From Adineta ricciae (lineage: Eukaryota; Rotifera; Eurotatoria; Adinetida; Adinetidae), in the NCBI GenBank assembly GCA_905250025.1, contig CAJNOJ010000003.1, positions 1,219,032 to 1,283,031 of the forward strand: a stretch of 64,000 bases of DNA, given 5' to 3'. The notes beneath the pieces were generated by a model that was not told the origin of the DNA, made no database searches, and worked only from the letters and a program-made list of their open reading frames with translations. Shown here one piece after another: positions 49,636 to 62,437 of this stretch. Made by a program: the position numbers and the translations under genes. Position 1 is the first letter of the stretch. Each line of letters opens with the position of its first letter.

Positions 49636-51129
49636 ACGAAATACGAACTACTTTGCTAATTGGTTCAATTGATTATTTTTTTTGCTCTTTTTTAAAATAA
49701 ATACTGAATAACATGAAACACATAGCTCTTTCATGAATAGCTCCTAAAAAAAAGACTAGTTGTTATTGCTATCTAAATGAATCTATTAAACACTTCAGAC
49801 AAAATGAAGTTATTCGTGTTATCATCATCTTATTTCTTCACACCTAGGACCTAAAATTCGTCCACCATCAACAATGATTGCCTCCAATAAGCAAGAAAAT
49901 CTGCATACACTTTGTGATTATCAAAGATTCCTTCAAGGCAATATGAACAAATGAATCGAATGAGAAAACAAATTCTTCTTCTTTTCGTGTTCGAAATGTC
50001 TATTTATATCGAACTTCATCTGGCGGCTGGAAAGATTTGTTTGATGCAGTGCTTCGCTTTGCTTCTTGTCCTCCTTTTTAACAAGTAATGATCCGTTCCC
50101 ATCCGATACACTTTCTACGGTATCAGATTGTATAAAATAAAATAAAATAAGAGAAAAATCACAAAAGTGACTTACGAGACACGTTCGTTGATTGAGAAAT
50201 GTCTTCTCAAGATGGCACGTGAACTTTCTTTGATCTCTGATTTTCACAGAGAATAAAATAAAATAAAATACGAGAAAAAAAACACGAGAGAATGAAAGGT
50301 AATCAGTCATCGATTCTAATCGCTGCTCTTGACCACTAACAAACAGAAATGTCTTCATTGATTCACATCTTATCATAAAAGCGTCATTTAAAGCAATGTC
50401 TATACACTTGACTATTCACATATTTATCGTCAAAGATTTTAGTGGCAAAAAACAATTAAAAATATAAATACGGATTTCACAGTTGATAGCATTCGTGTAA
50501 TAAAATATGTTTTCTCTATTGCATTTCACGTTATCCTCGAGTTTAATCAAGCGTTAATGACGTAAAAAAACGATGAAATGCTTAAGCTAGAAAAAGATCG
50601 TTATCTTTATGAGTAATGATAGAGAAATAAGAAAAGACTATCTATGTATCAATGACACAACAAGTACAGTGAAGGCAGAGGAAGACGGGAAATGTATAGA
50701 AATCAGTTGGCTTTATTCGTCAAATGGAATAAGGATGAAGGAGAGAAAATCAGTATTTGCTCACACTTTTTGAGGATGCAGTGTATACAGTTATTGATTG
50801 CTTTTTCGTCGTTTCGTACTTTCACCTGTATATACAGCGTCGTCAACCATTGATCATTACTTTTCCTGTTCTCTTTCTCTGCAGGCTTTTTTATTCGTCC
50901 AATTGATCTTGTCGTCGTTGACTTTTTTCTCATTGGCTTGAAATGTTACATTTCGATAACGCAAAAACGAATACATATATATATATAGGCTATAGAAGAG
51001 AGAGGAGAGAAAAAAGAGAAAAAAAAAGCGCGACAAACAACCGAGGTGAAGCGTGAAGCTCTTGCACACTTGACAAAGCGAGTATATCGACAGATTTATA
51101 CGTACATAGCCAGACACACACGTACACAT
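49636..51129. other. Intergenic, with a doubtful spliced short gene on the minus strand
   Basis: AT-rich 1.5 kb. On the minus strand between about 50376 and 49933 there are two intron-like pieces with GT..AG ends (about 50237-50283 and 50115-50175), each containing an AAAAT-type repeat. The possible product is short and matches nothing I know. The upstream region of the T-box gene is also here. No confident gene. Confidence 0.3.
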
Positions 51130-52905
51130 ATGCGTATGGGTTTCCGACCTCTTGTTAATTTATCTGGACCACTCAGTGGTAACATGAATTCTATATTCTC
51201 AACAACAGCACGGTCATTTGTTAATCCGTTTCTGAATCAATCATCATTTTCGATCGATAATAATCATCTACAACAACAACAACATAAAGATGATGATCAA
51301 GTTGATGATGATAGCAACGATGCTGATCTCAAAGTTGAACTAGAAAACAAACAACTCTGGGATGCTTTCCATACACACGGAACAGAAATGGTAAAAACGA
51401 ACTTTTTATCTTCAGATTAGCTCTTTATCATTTATTTATTATAGGTGATCACTAAAAGCGGCCGGTAAAAATATACCTTTTTCTCTTTAGGAGACTTTTA
51501 AAAAAGTTCGCGTTCTTTTTCATCTAGACGAATCTTTCCTGCTTTTAAAGTGAAAGTAACTGGTTTGAATCCGCAAGCGAAATATGTCTTTTTGATGGAT
51601 ATTCAAGCGGCTGATTCTCATCGATACAAGTTTCATAATTCAAAATGGATGGTTGCCGGCAATGCCGATCCCGAAATGTCGAAACGTCTCTACGTTCATC
51701 CGGATTCACCAGCCACAGGTTAGTCCGAACAATACTCTCATCGATATTGTAATATACAAGTTGTTTAGGTGAACAATGGATGTCAAAATCGGTTTCGTTT
51801 CATAAATTGAAATTGACAAACAATCTTTCTGATAAAAATTCTTATGTAAGTTCAAGTTCTTCGACGTAGAAAGTCGAAAGGAAGACAATCTGTTCATTAA
51901 TCATCATATTTGATATGCGTTTTTCTCCGTCCATTATCATTTACTCGAAAGTAATAAACAAGTTAATGTTTTGTTTCGATCAGTTTAGTCGATATCGTCG
52001 CCGTATGTTTGTCTATCTTGACAATCGATCGTTACTATGTTTCACCTTAAAGATTCTCTTTATGAATCTAATGAGCCATAGAAAAGATGAATGTATAAGA
52101 GCATACCGAATTGTTCTTCCAACTAAGTAAGAGCAACGGAAGAGTAAGAACGAGAAAAAAAAACGAAACCTCCCTACTCATCTAACATCAATTTGAGAAA
52201 TTGATTTGTTTGCTTGTCATAAAATGTGTTGATAAAGGAGATTTCTTATTTGACGTTTTCATTTTCTCTCCACTAATAACACTCTATTAACAACACCCAT
52301 CCAGGTGCAAGTCAAGTTTGCCATTTTATGACGCCAGTGGCAGACAATAAAGAAAAAGAAAGATGATTCATTTTTCTCTCTTTAGACAATACTCAATTCG
52401 ATGCATCGTTATCAACCACGATTGCACATCGTGAAAACGAATGACTTGATTAAAATACCATGGTCACCAATTAAGACTTTCATATTCAAAGAAACACAAT
52501 TCATTGCTGTTACTGCATATCAGAATGAAAAGGTAAGACATATCTTTCGTTTTTTTGCTCCTTTGCTTTGATTTAATGTAATGATATGCTTGATAGATTA
52601 CCCAATTGAAAATAGACAATAATCCTTTTGCGAAAGGTTTTCGAGACAATGGAGCAGCAAGCAAGCGTGATAAAAGGTACGTATGCAACATATGCGCGTA
52701 TCGCTTATTCTTTTTCGGTTCTTTTTTCTCATTGAATAATAAGTATACGAAAGCGATCGATTAGGTAGATCAACTTCGATTAGTATCCGTGTAAAAGCGA
52801 TACATCACAGGTGTGCTTATGCAATCGCATACATATATGCAAATAGATACAGATGCATATAGATGTATCGAAGAAATAGAATGAATGAGTACTGATAGTC
52901 TCTCG

Positions 52906-52939
<34 letters not shown>

Positions 52940-54337
52940 ATTTATATTATCTTTTTAAAAGAGAAAAAAAGTAAAGCGAAATATTGAAGTGGAGTTCATC
53001 ATTCTGTCGTTTCTCTTTTGATCATCTATCACTTTTGCTTTTCTCGAGGCACTCGCTCTCTCATCTCACTTACATTACTCTATCGAAGATACACAACATC
53101 TATCTCGATCAATAAAGTAGCTTCCTTCATTTGTCGTTTATCATCATTTGATATACGTTATACATAAATGAAAGGAAAGATGTGTATTTTGTTGTGATTT
53201 GAACGTGTGCGTGCGAATGTCTGATGTGTCACGTTCAATTTGCGATCTCACTCTCTGTCTGACTCTCTGATCGATCCGTCGTCCATTTATATCAATACAT
53301 TTGTCTAGTGACAAAAACCTGACTGTGATCACTTATATATTCAATGTGTGATAATGGATGCAAATGGATAGAGAGAAATAAGAGACAATACACCTCTTTT
53401 CATGCATACCCCTTGATAGATATATATTTTTCTTGTGCTTAAAATGATAAAACCAGATGGCTTTAAATGAACATGAAAAGAAAAACGAAGATCTCGCGTT
53501 TGTTTGATTCAACAAGACAGCTTTACTTAGAAATTCATTGGGTTCCGATTTCGATATATTCTACCAATCAGTTGTCTCGCTTTCGACGAGCATAGTATAA
53601 ATATTTATCTTAATGTTCAATCGCTAGAATCAATTGACTTGCTAATTATACTTGAATCTTGTCAAACATTAACTTTTTTCCCTAGAAGACTCAATTTCGA
53701 TCTCACATCAAATGCAACATCATCATCGTCATCAACGGCAACTACCAATAACACAGCAACGACGAACACTAGACTGCTATTCGATAAGCCACCAATATCT
53801 CTCCTGCATAATTTTCGTTCCCTTGAGAATACATCCGAGAAAAATGATGAATTTATTGATATTGAATCACATAATCAATACGAGAATGATTCTCTGCCGA
53901 TCAAAAGCACACCAAGTTTATGTTCGCCAACATCCACTAGTACATGTTCTCCGACTCTCGCTCATCATCGATCGATTCCGATCATTTCACCAACTTATTC
54001 ATACGATCATCGATCACTGAAGAGATCTCGTTCACCTTCAGCGACTGACGAAGAAACGACGAAGCGAGTTTGTGCAAATACTAATCCTCGTCCAGTGGTT
54101 AAAAACGATCTGCGCAACATCGAATCATTGATCGAGCGAGTACCGGAAAAACCCATTCCGACCCCTCCAGCAATCTTCGATCCAAACTATCTCTATCTGT
54201 TCTACATGGCACAATTTCAGAATCATCAAAAGCCGCCCTTACTACATCCGCATGCATTGCAACGATACTTCTTATATAATCAACAGCAACAATTTCAAAA
54301 CTATTATCAATATTCTTCGATACCGCATACCAAATAG
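51130..54337 (+). CDS. T-box transcription factor, Tbx2/3 type, 7 exons
   Basis: Exons: 51130-51390, 51445-51464, 51528-51718, 51769-51845, 52386-52532, 52597-52676 and 53686-54337; 475 aa. The T-box begins [19 protein letters not shown] and continues [88 protein letters not shown] and [25 protein letters not shown] is typical of Tbx2/3/omb rather than Tbx4/5. Exon 2 is a 20-nt microexon coding VITKSG. The C-terminal exon is Ser/Thr/Pro-rich without a clear repression motif. The last intron is 1009 bp, unusually long here. Another ATG at 51136 is possible. The protein should bind T-elements in the nucleus and act in patterning. Confidence 0.92.
52908..52937. repeat. (TC)n microsatellite in T-box intron 6
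   Basis: A pure TC run of about 30 bp inside the 1-kb intron. Confidence 0.85.
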
Positions 54338-54407
54338 AACATTTATTGACGTCGTTCTTTTTTGTATATATATTTCTATTTTTTATCACTGTGTGTTAGT
54401 TTGATTT

Positions 54408-54433
54408 TTCTTCTTCTTCTTCTTCTTCTTCTT
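54408..54433. repeat. (TTC)n microsatellite
   Basis: A TTC trinucleotide run in the T-box 3'UTR, shortly before a polyadenylation-like AATAAA near 54477. Confidence 0.85.
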
Positions 54434-54543
54434 TGTTTTTCTCTTTTCTCAATGATCATTTTGTGTTTGCTTTTGAAATAAACAAATGTTGAGCGCGAAT
54501 CGATTTCGTTTGTTTTTATTTATTTATTCATTCATTTGACTCA

Positions 54544-56125
54544 ATGAAAATGCCAAAAATGGAGCATTTACTCCCGGCAAATTACGAAATGTTTGCCAGT
54601 GACAAGAGTGACGAACTAACAATGTCAGGAATGTATAAATGTGAAGGATTATTTGCAAATTTTCTACAAAGTTTCAAACCTGGCCATGGCCAACTGAGAT
54701 CAGCATGTGAAAGAAGGAAGATGAACGTCGACTAACTCTCTATTTTAGGTTTTAATAGAAACAGACCGGTCAGCCAAACCTTCCGTGATGCTTTCTGCAC
54801 CTAATGTCGATCTGAGTGATGAACAAACAGCGGAAATTACATATTCAGCTCAAATGAATTGTCTAGGAGATTATCCATACAAACGACGTCGTTATGCTTT
54901 GATAATATTTCCGAATTCGGTGTTCATTATTGGAGGCTACGATTTCGATGCTACAAATAAAACACGTTCTCAGCCATTGCATGATTTCATATATGATATT
55001 GTAAGTATTCAGTAAATAGACAAAAGCAGTTCTTCTTTTCATTTAAAATTAATAATTATAGAACAAGAAAGAATGTCAGCCTATTGTATCTTTTCCACCA
55101 CCTGGCCGCGTGGCCTTCGGTGTGGCACCGTCGGAACGATATATTATAGTTATTGGAGGACAAACGTTTGATAATGTGTCTCTCTCGAGCGTTTTCGTTT
55201 TGGATACGCATCAGACAGATAAAGGTTGGATTTGAACTGAAAATTGTATGCTGGATATCTGTGAATTTTTCTGTCGGTTGGGAAAAATTTCCATCGTATC
55301 CACATCCTGTTTTGGCACCTGGAGTCACTTTTACCGAGAATCAAGTGATTGTGATCGGTGGATTTGATATCGTTGTCGGTAGGAATGTCCATAGAATTGA
55401 GGGAGTGCGCATGACTATTTGATTGTTAAGGAGAGACCGACATGCTATCGAGTCATTATCAAATGAAGTAAGAAGTTAACATCTTCTTTCTTTCTCAAAA
55501 CATCTTTGCTTTGACTGAGTATTTAGTTTCCAAGAAAAAGTTTGGCATCGACATGCAGATTTGAATCCAGCACGAGCACGTACGCTAGTCATTTGTATTT
55601 ATAATGGAGATGATTTGGAAATATACAGTATGTATCTCATTGAAATGATTTCTCGATATATCTAATCGTCAATTTTAGCGGCAGGTTCGTCGGTGACAGC
55701 AGACAGTAAATCACTTCCCTATTTAATGAGTTCCATTTAGGTGGTTATATGCTAATGAATGGCAAAGCGCAGGCTATTGGTATAGTGATTTTTGTCTTGC
55801 TTTTCAATTGATCTACTCCTTTGCTGTAGATAAAATACATGCCTACGATGCTAAAAAAGATCAATGGAATAAACTAACTGATATTCCTGATCTCCGAATG
55901 GACCATGCTATTACTGTGGCGCAAACAAAGTTGATTATTAGTGAAGAGATGCCAAATCTAGACGAGCCAGTTCATCCCATTATGAATCCAGTCCGTACAG
56001 AATCTGATCTTTCCGTTATAAACGACTATCATTTCATTCTATTAAGATTCGGATGTATGATTTCGAAAGTGGAGTATGGAAGAAAATTGAAAACGAGGAC
56101 AACCAGATTGTTCAAGATTGAATAG
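54544..56125 (+). pseudogene. Decayed kelch-repeat gene
   Basis: Kelch-like blades are readable in pieces: SVFIIGGYDFD in an exon ending 55000, spliced over 55001-55061 to an exon with YIIVIGGQTFDNVSLSSVFV, then WEKFPSYPHPVLAPGV and NQVIVIGGFDI, and finally KIHAYDAKKDQWNKLTDIPDLR near 55850. Between the second and third blades (near 55222) the frame must shift without a usable splice site, and further stops follow about 55420. An upstream ATG frame at 54544 (63 aa) cannot be joined by an intron of normal size. Intact relatives would form a beta-propeller scaffold. This copy appears degenerate, though a missed exon could rescue part of it. The region borders the repeat-rich end of the window. 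Confidence 0.55.
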
Positions 56126-56383
56126 TGTAAGATTTCATACTATGAAATACTAAGCAGAGTATAATGTCTTCTAGTTATATATTGGTCGGAGAGAGCTTTG
56201 TCTTTGTCCATTTGAGGAGAGGCAAAAAAATATTTTTTTCCCTTTTCTGAAAGAAAGGGTTATACAGCGTTTAAATGCTGTGTTAAAAAGCTTAAAGTTT
56301 GTCTGTCATTCTGTCTGTCCTATCCAATCAGAAATCAGCATTTCTAAAATCAATGAAATTGATCGATAGTTGCTAGAAAATGA

Positions 56384-56975
56384 TTACCGGTAGGGTAATC
56401 GAGGTCGCAGAACTTGAATCTGAGGTTAGTTTTAACTAATTATTAACTATTAATTAACTATCTGTCAACCAGACATAGATTATTAATATACAGGGTAAGG
56501 GTTGACCGAAGGATAATCGAGGTCGAGGATCACGAATCCGAGGCTAGTTTCTCGGAATTCTAATTAGCTCATTAGCTAATTAAGGACTGAAAATTTTCTT
56601 CGTTGTCGAGTAAGGGTCGACCGAAGGGTAATCGGGGTCGAAGATCACGAATCCAAGGTTAGTTTCTCGAAATTTCAATCAGCTCATTAGCTAATTAAGT
56701 AATGAAAATTTTCTTCGTTGTCGAGTAAGGGTCGACCGAAGGGTAATCGGGGTCGAAGATCACGAATCCAAGGTTAGTTTCTCGAAATTTCAATCAGCTC
56801 ATTAGCTAATTAAGTAATGAAAATTTTCTTCGTTGTCGAGTAAGGGTCGACCGAAGTGTAATCGAGGTCGAGGATCACGAATCCGACGTTAGTGTTGCCT
56901 AATTAATTATTAATTTTTCATTAACTAGCCAAGACTTATTAACATCCATTTTCAGAGTAGACCGAAGGATTTCTG
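56384..56975. repeat. 115-bp tandem repeat array
   Basis: About five units. The anchor GTAAGGGT-GACCGAAG recurs at 56493, 56608, 56723 and 56838, exactly 115 bp apart. The two central units are almost identical and the outer ones diverge, with a degenerate first unit before 56493. Each unit holds TAATCG-GGTCG-(G/A)ATCACGAATCC and an AT-rich half with TTAGCTAATTA. No coding frame spans it. Confidence 0.9.
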
Positions 56976-56990
56976 ACGTCGGGAAATTCG

Positions 56991-58964
56991 AATTTGACGA
57001 TGAATTTTGTTTTATTCGCTGAGCCTGGGCTTGTTCCTTCCTCTTTACAAAGCAGATATTTTTCTTTATCTGTTCTAAAATCTTTTGTAGAAGATGGTGA
57101 GCTGAACGCTATTCATGGACGTCATGCGTACAAAGATAGTAGCTCAAGAACTTATACGAAAAGATCTAATGCATTGTACATAATGATGTTTCTAATTCAA
57201 AAATCCGAAAAAGTGTTATGAGCTTAGTATCATCTTTGCTTTGTGGGCTACATACGCCATGTCCTTTCATGGGAATTTAGTAGAAGTAGTTCGTAAAGCG
57301 ATATACCCGTCGGTGGAATTCCATCTTAGTAATTACAGACGCGCGGACTGTAGAAACAGTATTCTGAACACATGCAGCGCTATGAAAGATGTTTGTTTCG
57401 AAGCAAATCATATAATAAGACTTTCTTATCTGGTTTCTTTTGGTAGTCGAATGAATAGAAGATCATGACTGTAGTAGCGACAATAAAAGAAAACCCAATC
57501 GTTCAGTTTAAAAGTCGATCGAAGGCGAAAGGAATAACAGAGACAGCATGGCAACGGCTAGCCGTGAGTGACCGACCGGAGGGAGGTCGACGAACGACTA
57601 AGCGTTTAAATGCTAGATTAATCCTAAAGTGTACGCTTAGAATATCCTTGCCAGGCTTCCGATAGTTTCGAAAGGAATTTGACGAATGGATATTTCTCAA
57701 TGAAAATATTCGACAAGGTATCATTTTGTTGACAGGAGAGAAAAGAATCGGATTATCGCTGGAAGACACAGGCGAATGTTCAAACTTTTCAAGTAGTCTA
57801 CTGTATATCATCCGTCTATGAGTGACTTAGTAAAGCATTTATGAAAATTTCCATGCGCGTGATATGAAAATAGAAAAACAGATGACAAAGGTCAATGGTT
57901 CGCCGTGAGTGGCCGTCTGACTAGCCGTTGAGCGATGAATTTTTCAGTCAACATAGTTAGTGCTGGAGAATTATCCACTGACAAATGGCTAATCGGTCTG
58001 ATTCCTAAAGAGACTTTTGAATTCTATTCATTCTAGTGTGTGACATAGTGCCATGATTCAGTTGAGCACTAGTAGCAATCGCAGTGCGTGTTTTCTCTTT
58101 CGAAGTCTCTGAATGTGTTCAGCATTCGGAAGTCTTTCAGAAAAGGGTCAGCGAATCCAAAGGATGAGCATTACTTGTTATTTATTGCAAATAAAATAAT
58201 TTCAAAACACGTCTCTAGTAACAAAATTAGTATTATGTTTTGAGAAAATATTTTCTTGAACACCGCCTTCATCCATAATCACGATCTTCAGGATGTGTGT
58301 GAGGTTGAGCGTGTTCATTCTTTTATCATTTCTCTCACTCTCACTTTCAGCCACGCTCTCCCTTTCCAACTTACAATATAATTGGTGATCCAATAGATGA
58401 CTCTGACGACAATTGAACTTCGTAGGGGAGAAATTAATTGAAGTAACAGAGATTTATTCTATATCAACATTAGAAACTGAAGAGAACTATCGCTCTGTTT
58501 GAATATGTATCAATTGGTTCTGTATGAAAAATTAATACTAATAATTGTTATTTTTTATCTTGAAGTTCATATGTTGTTCTTTTTCTTTGTTTCATAACAC
58601 CAGCAAGTAGCTGTTCAACTTTAAAATCCGCCATAGACTCATAGATGATCTCGAATACAATTCTAAAGACAAGACCCAGATCGATCAATCCCGTACTCGG
58701 ATCCGAAACATGGATTTTCTAAAGGTCATCATAGAATATAGCTAAAAAGATTGCTCATAAAATTTACAATAACCGACTGAATTTTTCCAGTCAGATTCCG
58801 ATGCAATTCCGTTTGCAGGAATTCGGTCGGATTTGTTGACCTGGAACTGTCGGTTACCACCGGACAATCTTCCTGCAACAATGTTGTTCAGGGATAAGAT
58901 TTTAACAACATAATAGTTTTATTTTTTCAGCTGTGTGATTTCTTTTTAACGATGATTTCCTCGT
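56991..58964. other. Gene-poor region, no recognised gene
   Basis: Short frames at 56994-57665 show no family resemblance. Near 58768-58858 an imperfect inverted pair (TAACCGACTG...CTGTCGGTTA) may be the remains of a small transposable element. Confidence 0.4.
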
Positions 58965-59407
58965 CCGTTTTTGTCTGCATTATTACGCCAGCACGTTCAC
59001 ATTCAATTTCCATAAGCTATCTCCGTGATGGATATAATGAACATTCGAATCTCTCTCAAATCTCGGTTCTAAACTCAGTTTTTGGTGAACGAAATCTGTG
59101 CATCCCTAGTAGCATACACTCATTGACTTTGTTTGTTGTACATTCCATTGATATCAAAACGTTTCTCGTCAGAAAATAGATTTTTNCCGTTTTTGTCTGC
59201 ATTATTACGCCAGCACGTTCACATTCAATTTCCATAAGCTATCTCCGTGATGGATATAATGAACATTCGAATCTCTCTCAAATCTCGGTTCTAAACTCAG
59301 TTTTTGGTGAACGAAATCTGTGCATCCCTAGTAGCATACACTCATTGACTTTGTTTGTTGTACATTCCATTGATATCAAAACGTTTCTCGTCAGAAAATA
59401 GATTTTT
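58965..59407. repeat. 221-bp duplication around a single N at 59186
   Basis: Bases 58965-59185 recur as 59187-59407 with a single N between. The first copy ends exactly at the N and the second begins exactly after it. This is what an unmerged overlap of two contig ends looks like. Confidence 0.92.
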
Positions 59408-59740
59408 CTGTCATTGCTTTGGAATGTTTTTTCGAACCCAAATACCGAATTACCTTCGTTGCATTTTCTGTTGATCAGTTAGCTTTGGTGCCACTTTTTT
59501 CATATATACTTTAAGACCAAGATCTTGTCTAATATACGACGAATTGTAGTACCTGAAACGGTCCGTTTTTTCTAAAAAGCGTACTGATACACTAGTACCA
59601 TTTGATAATCGCTATTGACCTTTCCAATCAGAGTTTTTGACCTAACAATCCTTCGACGACCCTTTGAATATTTCCGACTAATATCATCGATGTTGTTGAT
59701 TGATTTAATCCAATAAAAAATCGTTCTTCAAGGTAATAAT
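58965..59740 (-). pseudogene. Tc1/mariner-type transposase remnant
   Basis: On the minus strand broken frames give a DLGLK block followed by VAPKLTDQQKMQRR near 59465-59545, and SDEKRFDINGMYN near 59352-59396. This is the catalytic-region pattern of mariner/IS630-like transposases, where the Asp of SDEK is a catalytic residue. Stops and frameshifts interrupt it. No inverted-repeat ends were identified. Part of the catalytic block is present twice because of the contig overlap at the N. Confidence 0.65.
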
Positions 59741-60439
59741 CTATGTAAACTTTTGAAAATTTCATCCCCACTTTTTCATTTTTATACGGTCACACTACTA
59801 GATTTTGAAGGCCTTTACTCTTCTTTTACTGTATTTGTAGGAAAGTAGATAAGTATCGAAAACACATATCATTTTATAGACCTTTAAATTCTCTATCTTT
59901 TCTTATATAAATAAAATTCTTTTCATGAAAATGAGTCATAAAAACAAGCACGAACTTGTAGTGCAATTCAATATGGCCTACCCGTCACGTCGAATGCATC
60001 GCATTATATTGATAAATATGAAAATTAAACTATTTCGAAATTTCACCATAATTGTTGCTCAAAACTTGGCAAAAAATTCGAGTTTCATATGTTTTTCTAT
60101 AACTCTACGCTATCGATGTAGTTTTTGGCGCTGATATCGAATATAAACTTGGCTTTATAATTGGAACATATTTTGATAGAGAAAATTGTATAAGAAAGTA
60201 TGAAGACGTCGTCGTTTTGTGAGAGCATCATCGCGTTTTATTGATAAATCAAGTCGCTAATACAAACTACACGTGAATTTGATTTTTTTTCTTTTCTTTG
60301 AATAGATCAAACTATCGACTACTAAATGCCTGTAGGATATTTCTCTCAATGAATTTATCTTTCATAGAAAAATGAACAGTGAACGGGTCGCCTTCGATTT
60401 TTTATCCGATTTCCATCATCGCGTTTAGCGCCGCATCAT
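59741..60439. other. AT-rich stretch between mobile-element remnants
   Basis: No supported gene. A short frame at 59925-60134 resembles nothing known. Confidence 0.4.
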
Positions 60440-61947
60440 TGCCATAATTGTCGAAAAAGTAAGCTAAAGGAACTGAAGTTTTCAGGGATAGCCGATTGGT
60501 GCAAATCGCGGAAGCTGAAGTTACAGCCAACAAAGATCGGGATGATCTACTTTAGACTTCATTCAAGAAAGAAATACAAGCTTCCAGTAGAAGTCAAAGT
60601 CGAAAATACTATCATCAAACCTCTGGATGCAACCCGATACTTGGGTGTAATTATCGACAAATAACTGAAGTGGAAAAATCGCCTTCAACATCTTGGATCG
60701 AAAATGGCTGGAAGTATTAGTCGTCTACGATACATAGCCAAATCAGCGCAAGAACCTAGCCAAAAGACGATGATAAACATCTTCAAAGCGATTGTAAGAC
60801 CAGTGATGAACTATGGATATCCAGTTTTACTAACAGCAAACGACAAAGTATGGGATCAGCTTCAAATCATCCAAAACAAAGCGCTTCGCGCTGCCCTCGG
60901 CCTACCGATCTATACTTCTGTCGAATACGTACACCGAATATCCAAAATGCTGAAAATCAAAGAATATGCAACATTACTGCTCCACAAGCCTATTAACACA
61001 GCCCCATCAAACAAAGATCAAACGCTCCTCCAACGCCTTCAAGACATCGCAGACCAACTATGACAAAACACCAGCTCCAATTGTATAGGACAATCTGCGT
61101 CGTCTCACGTGTCGACAGCAGATCTCCGGCAACACATCACTCCACANTACGTACACCGAATATCCAAAATGATGAAAATCAAAGAATATGCAACATTACT
61201 GCTCCACAAGCCTATTAACACAGCCCCATCAAACAAAGATCAAACGCTCCTCCAACGCCTTCAAGACATCGCAGACCAACTATGACAAAACACCAGGTCC
61301 AATTGTATAGGACAATCTGCGTCGTCTCACGTGTCGACAGCAGATCTCCGCCAACACATCACTCCACAGACAATGACGACAATCTCTAAGACAACCCGAT
61401 CATCTTTCTGTCTCTCCTCGTGCAGACAGTTGACGACTATACGTGACGTACACATCTTCGATATTCGGATTCATCCATTCTACACGCTATATTAACGGCA
61501 GCGTGAAACAGCACTCTCCACTATTAACGTTAGCGTTGAGAACATAGATCATTCTTAGGTCGCCCAAATCTGTACGAAAATTGTTATACCGGAATCATGT
61601 ACAAAACGTTTGATCGAAAACGAAGAAAAGACGATTATCGACGTATACATCGGCTCGTTCCTGCACATATACGTCGACGTTCCTTCGAAGATGACTACCA
61701 CTACACTACCCTCCAACACATCGCGTTGGAACCCAACCAACACCGCAACCTTTCGAACTGTATTTTTTTTCTTTTCACTACGAGACATAAGGCGTAAGTC
61801 ATGCATCTCTTTTCTCTCCTGCTAGCTTTATAACCAGTTTGTCCGTTGTTTGTTTCTTCTCTCTCCCTCTCCTTTCGTTCGGTGTTTTTTTCCATTCCTG
61901 TCAACTGGTTGTTTAATTACAAATAAAGCGTTGACTCAAAAAAAAGG
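60440..61947 (+). mobile_element. 5'-truncated non-LTR retrotransposon (LINE) remnant
   Basis: Readable reverse-transcriptase C-terminal segments: ADWCKSRKLKLQPTK near 60495, ATRYLGVIIDK followed by a stop and LKW near 60630-60670, then a frame 60704-61063 with SRLRYIAKSA, IVRPVMNYGYPVLL and IIQNKALRAALGLP. This is the end of a LINE reverse transcriptase. The 3' part is non-coding and ends with AATAAA at about 61922 and an A-run near 61938-61945. Stops and a truncated 5' end show it is inactive. A single N at 61147 interrupts it. A second copy lies at 62438-64000. Confidence 0.8.
60926..61368. repeat. 221-bp duplication around a single N at 61147
   Basis: Bases 60926-61146 recur as 61148-61368, separated by one N, with a few single-base differences (for example ATGCTG versus ATGATG). 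Geometry and length equal those of the duplication at 58965-59407. Confidence 0.9.
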
Positions 61948-62436
61948 AATAGCCGAAGGGCGCACAGATGCATCATCCTGTATATGCTTCTCTCTTCCGT
62001 GTCTCATTATTGATCATCATATTTCTTACGTGTATTGTTTATACGACATTTATATCAGTAGCCATAACTGATGATGCTGTATTTACTCATCCATAAAAGT
62101 TGGAAAAAATACGTTAGGCTTTTTCCAAAATAAAATTTACGCCTGTGTATATATAAGCATAACATGTTCGTCCGTATTGTTGGTAGTAGTATATTTCTAT
62201 TTTCTGTATCCGTGGGTACTGTGTAGAAATAGATCAAATTTTTGCGCCACAGCAATCTGTCGATAATAAGAAGACGATCAAATAGTACAATGTCTTCACT
62301 ACTATGTTCGATACGGCGATCATCGTCACCCATAGCAAGAACGAGAACTTATTCAGATGGACCAGGCAATGGATTAGACCATTCTACGAACAGTAAGAAA
62401 ACGACTAGTACTATTTTCATATCTTCTTCTCGCTCA
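61948..62436. other. Stretch with a possible first exon cut by a contig join
   Basis: An ATG at 62290 opens a short Ser/Arg-rich frame (MSSLLCSIRRSSSPIARTRT and on) that runs to a good donor, CA|GTAAGAAAAC, at 62392/62393. The N at 62437 follows, so the rest of any gene is not in this assembly. Nothing else is supported. Confidence 0.3.
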
Positions 62437-62437
62437 N

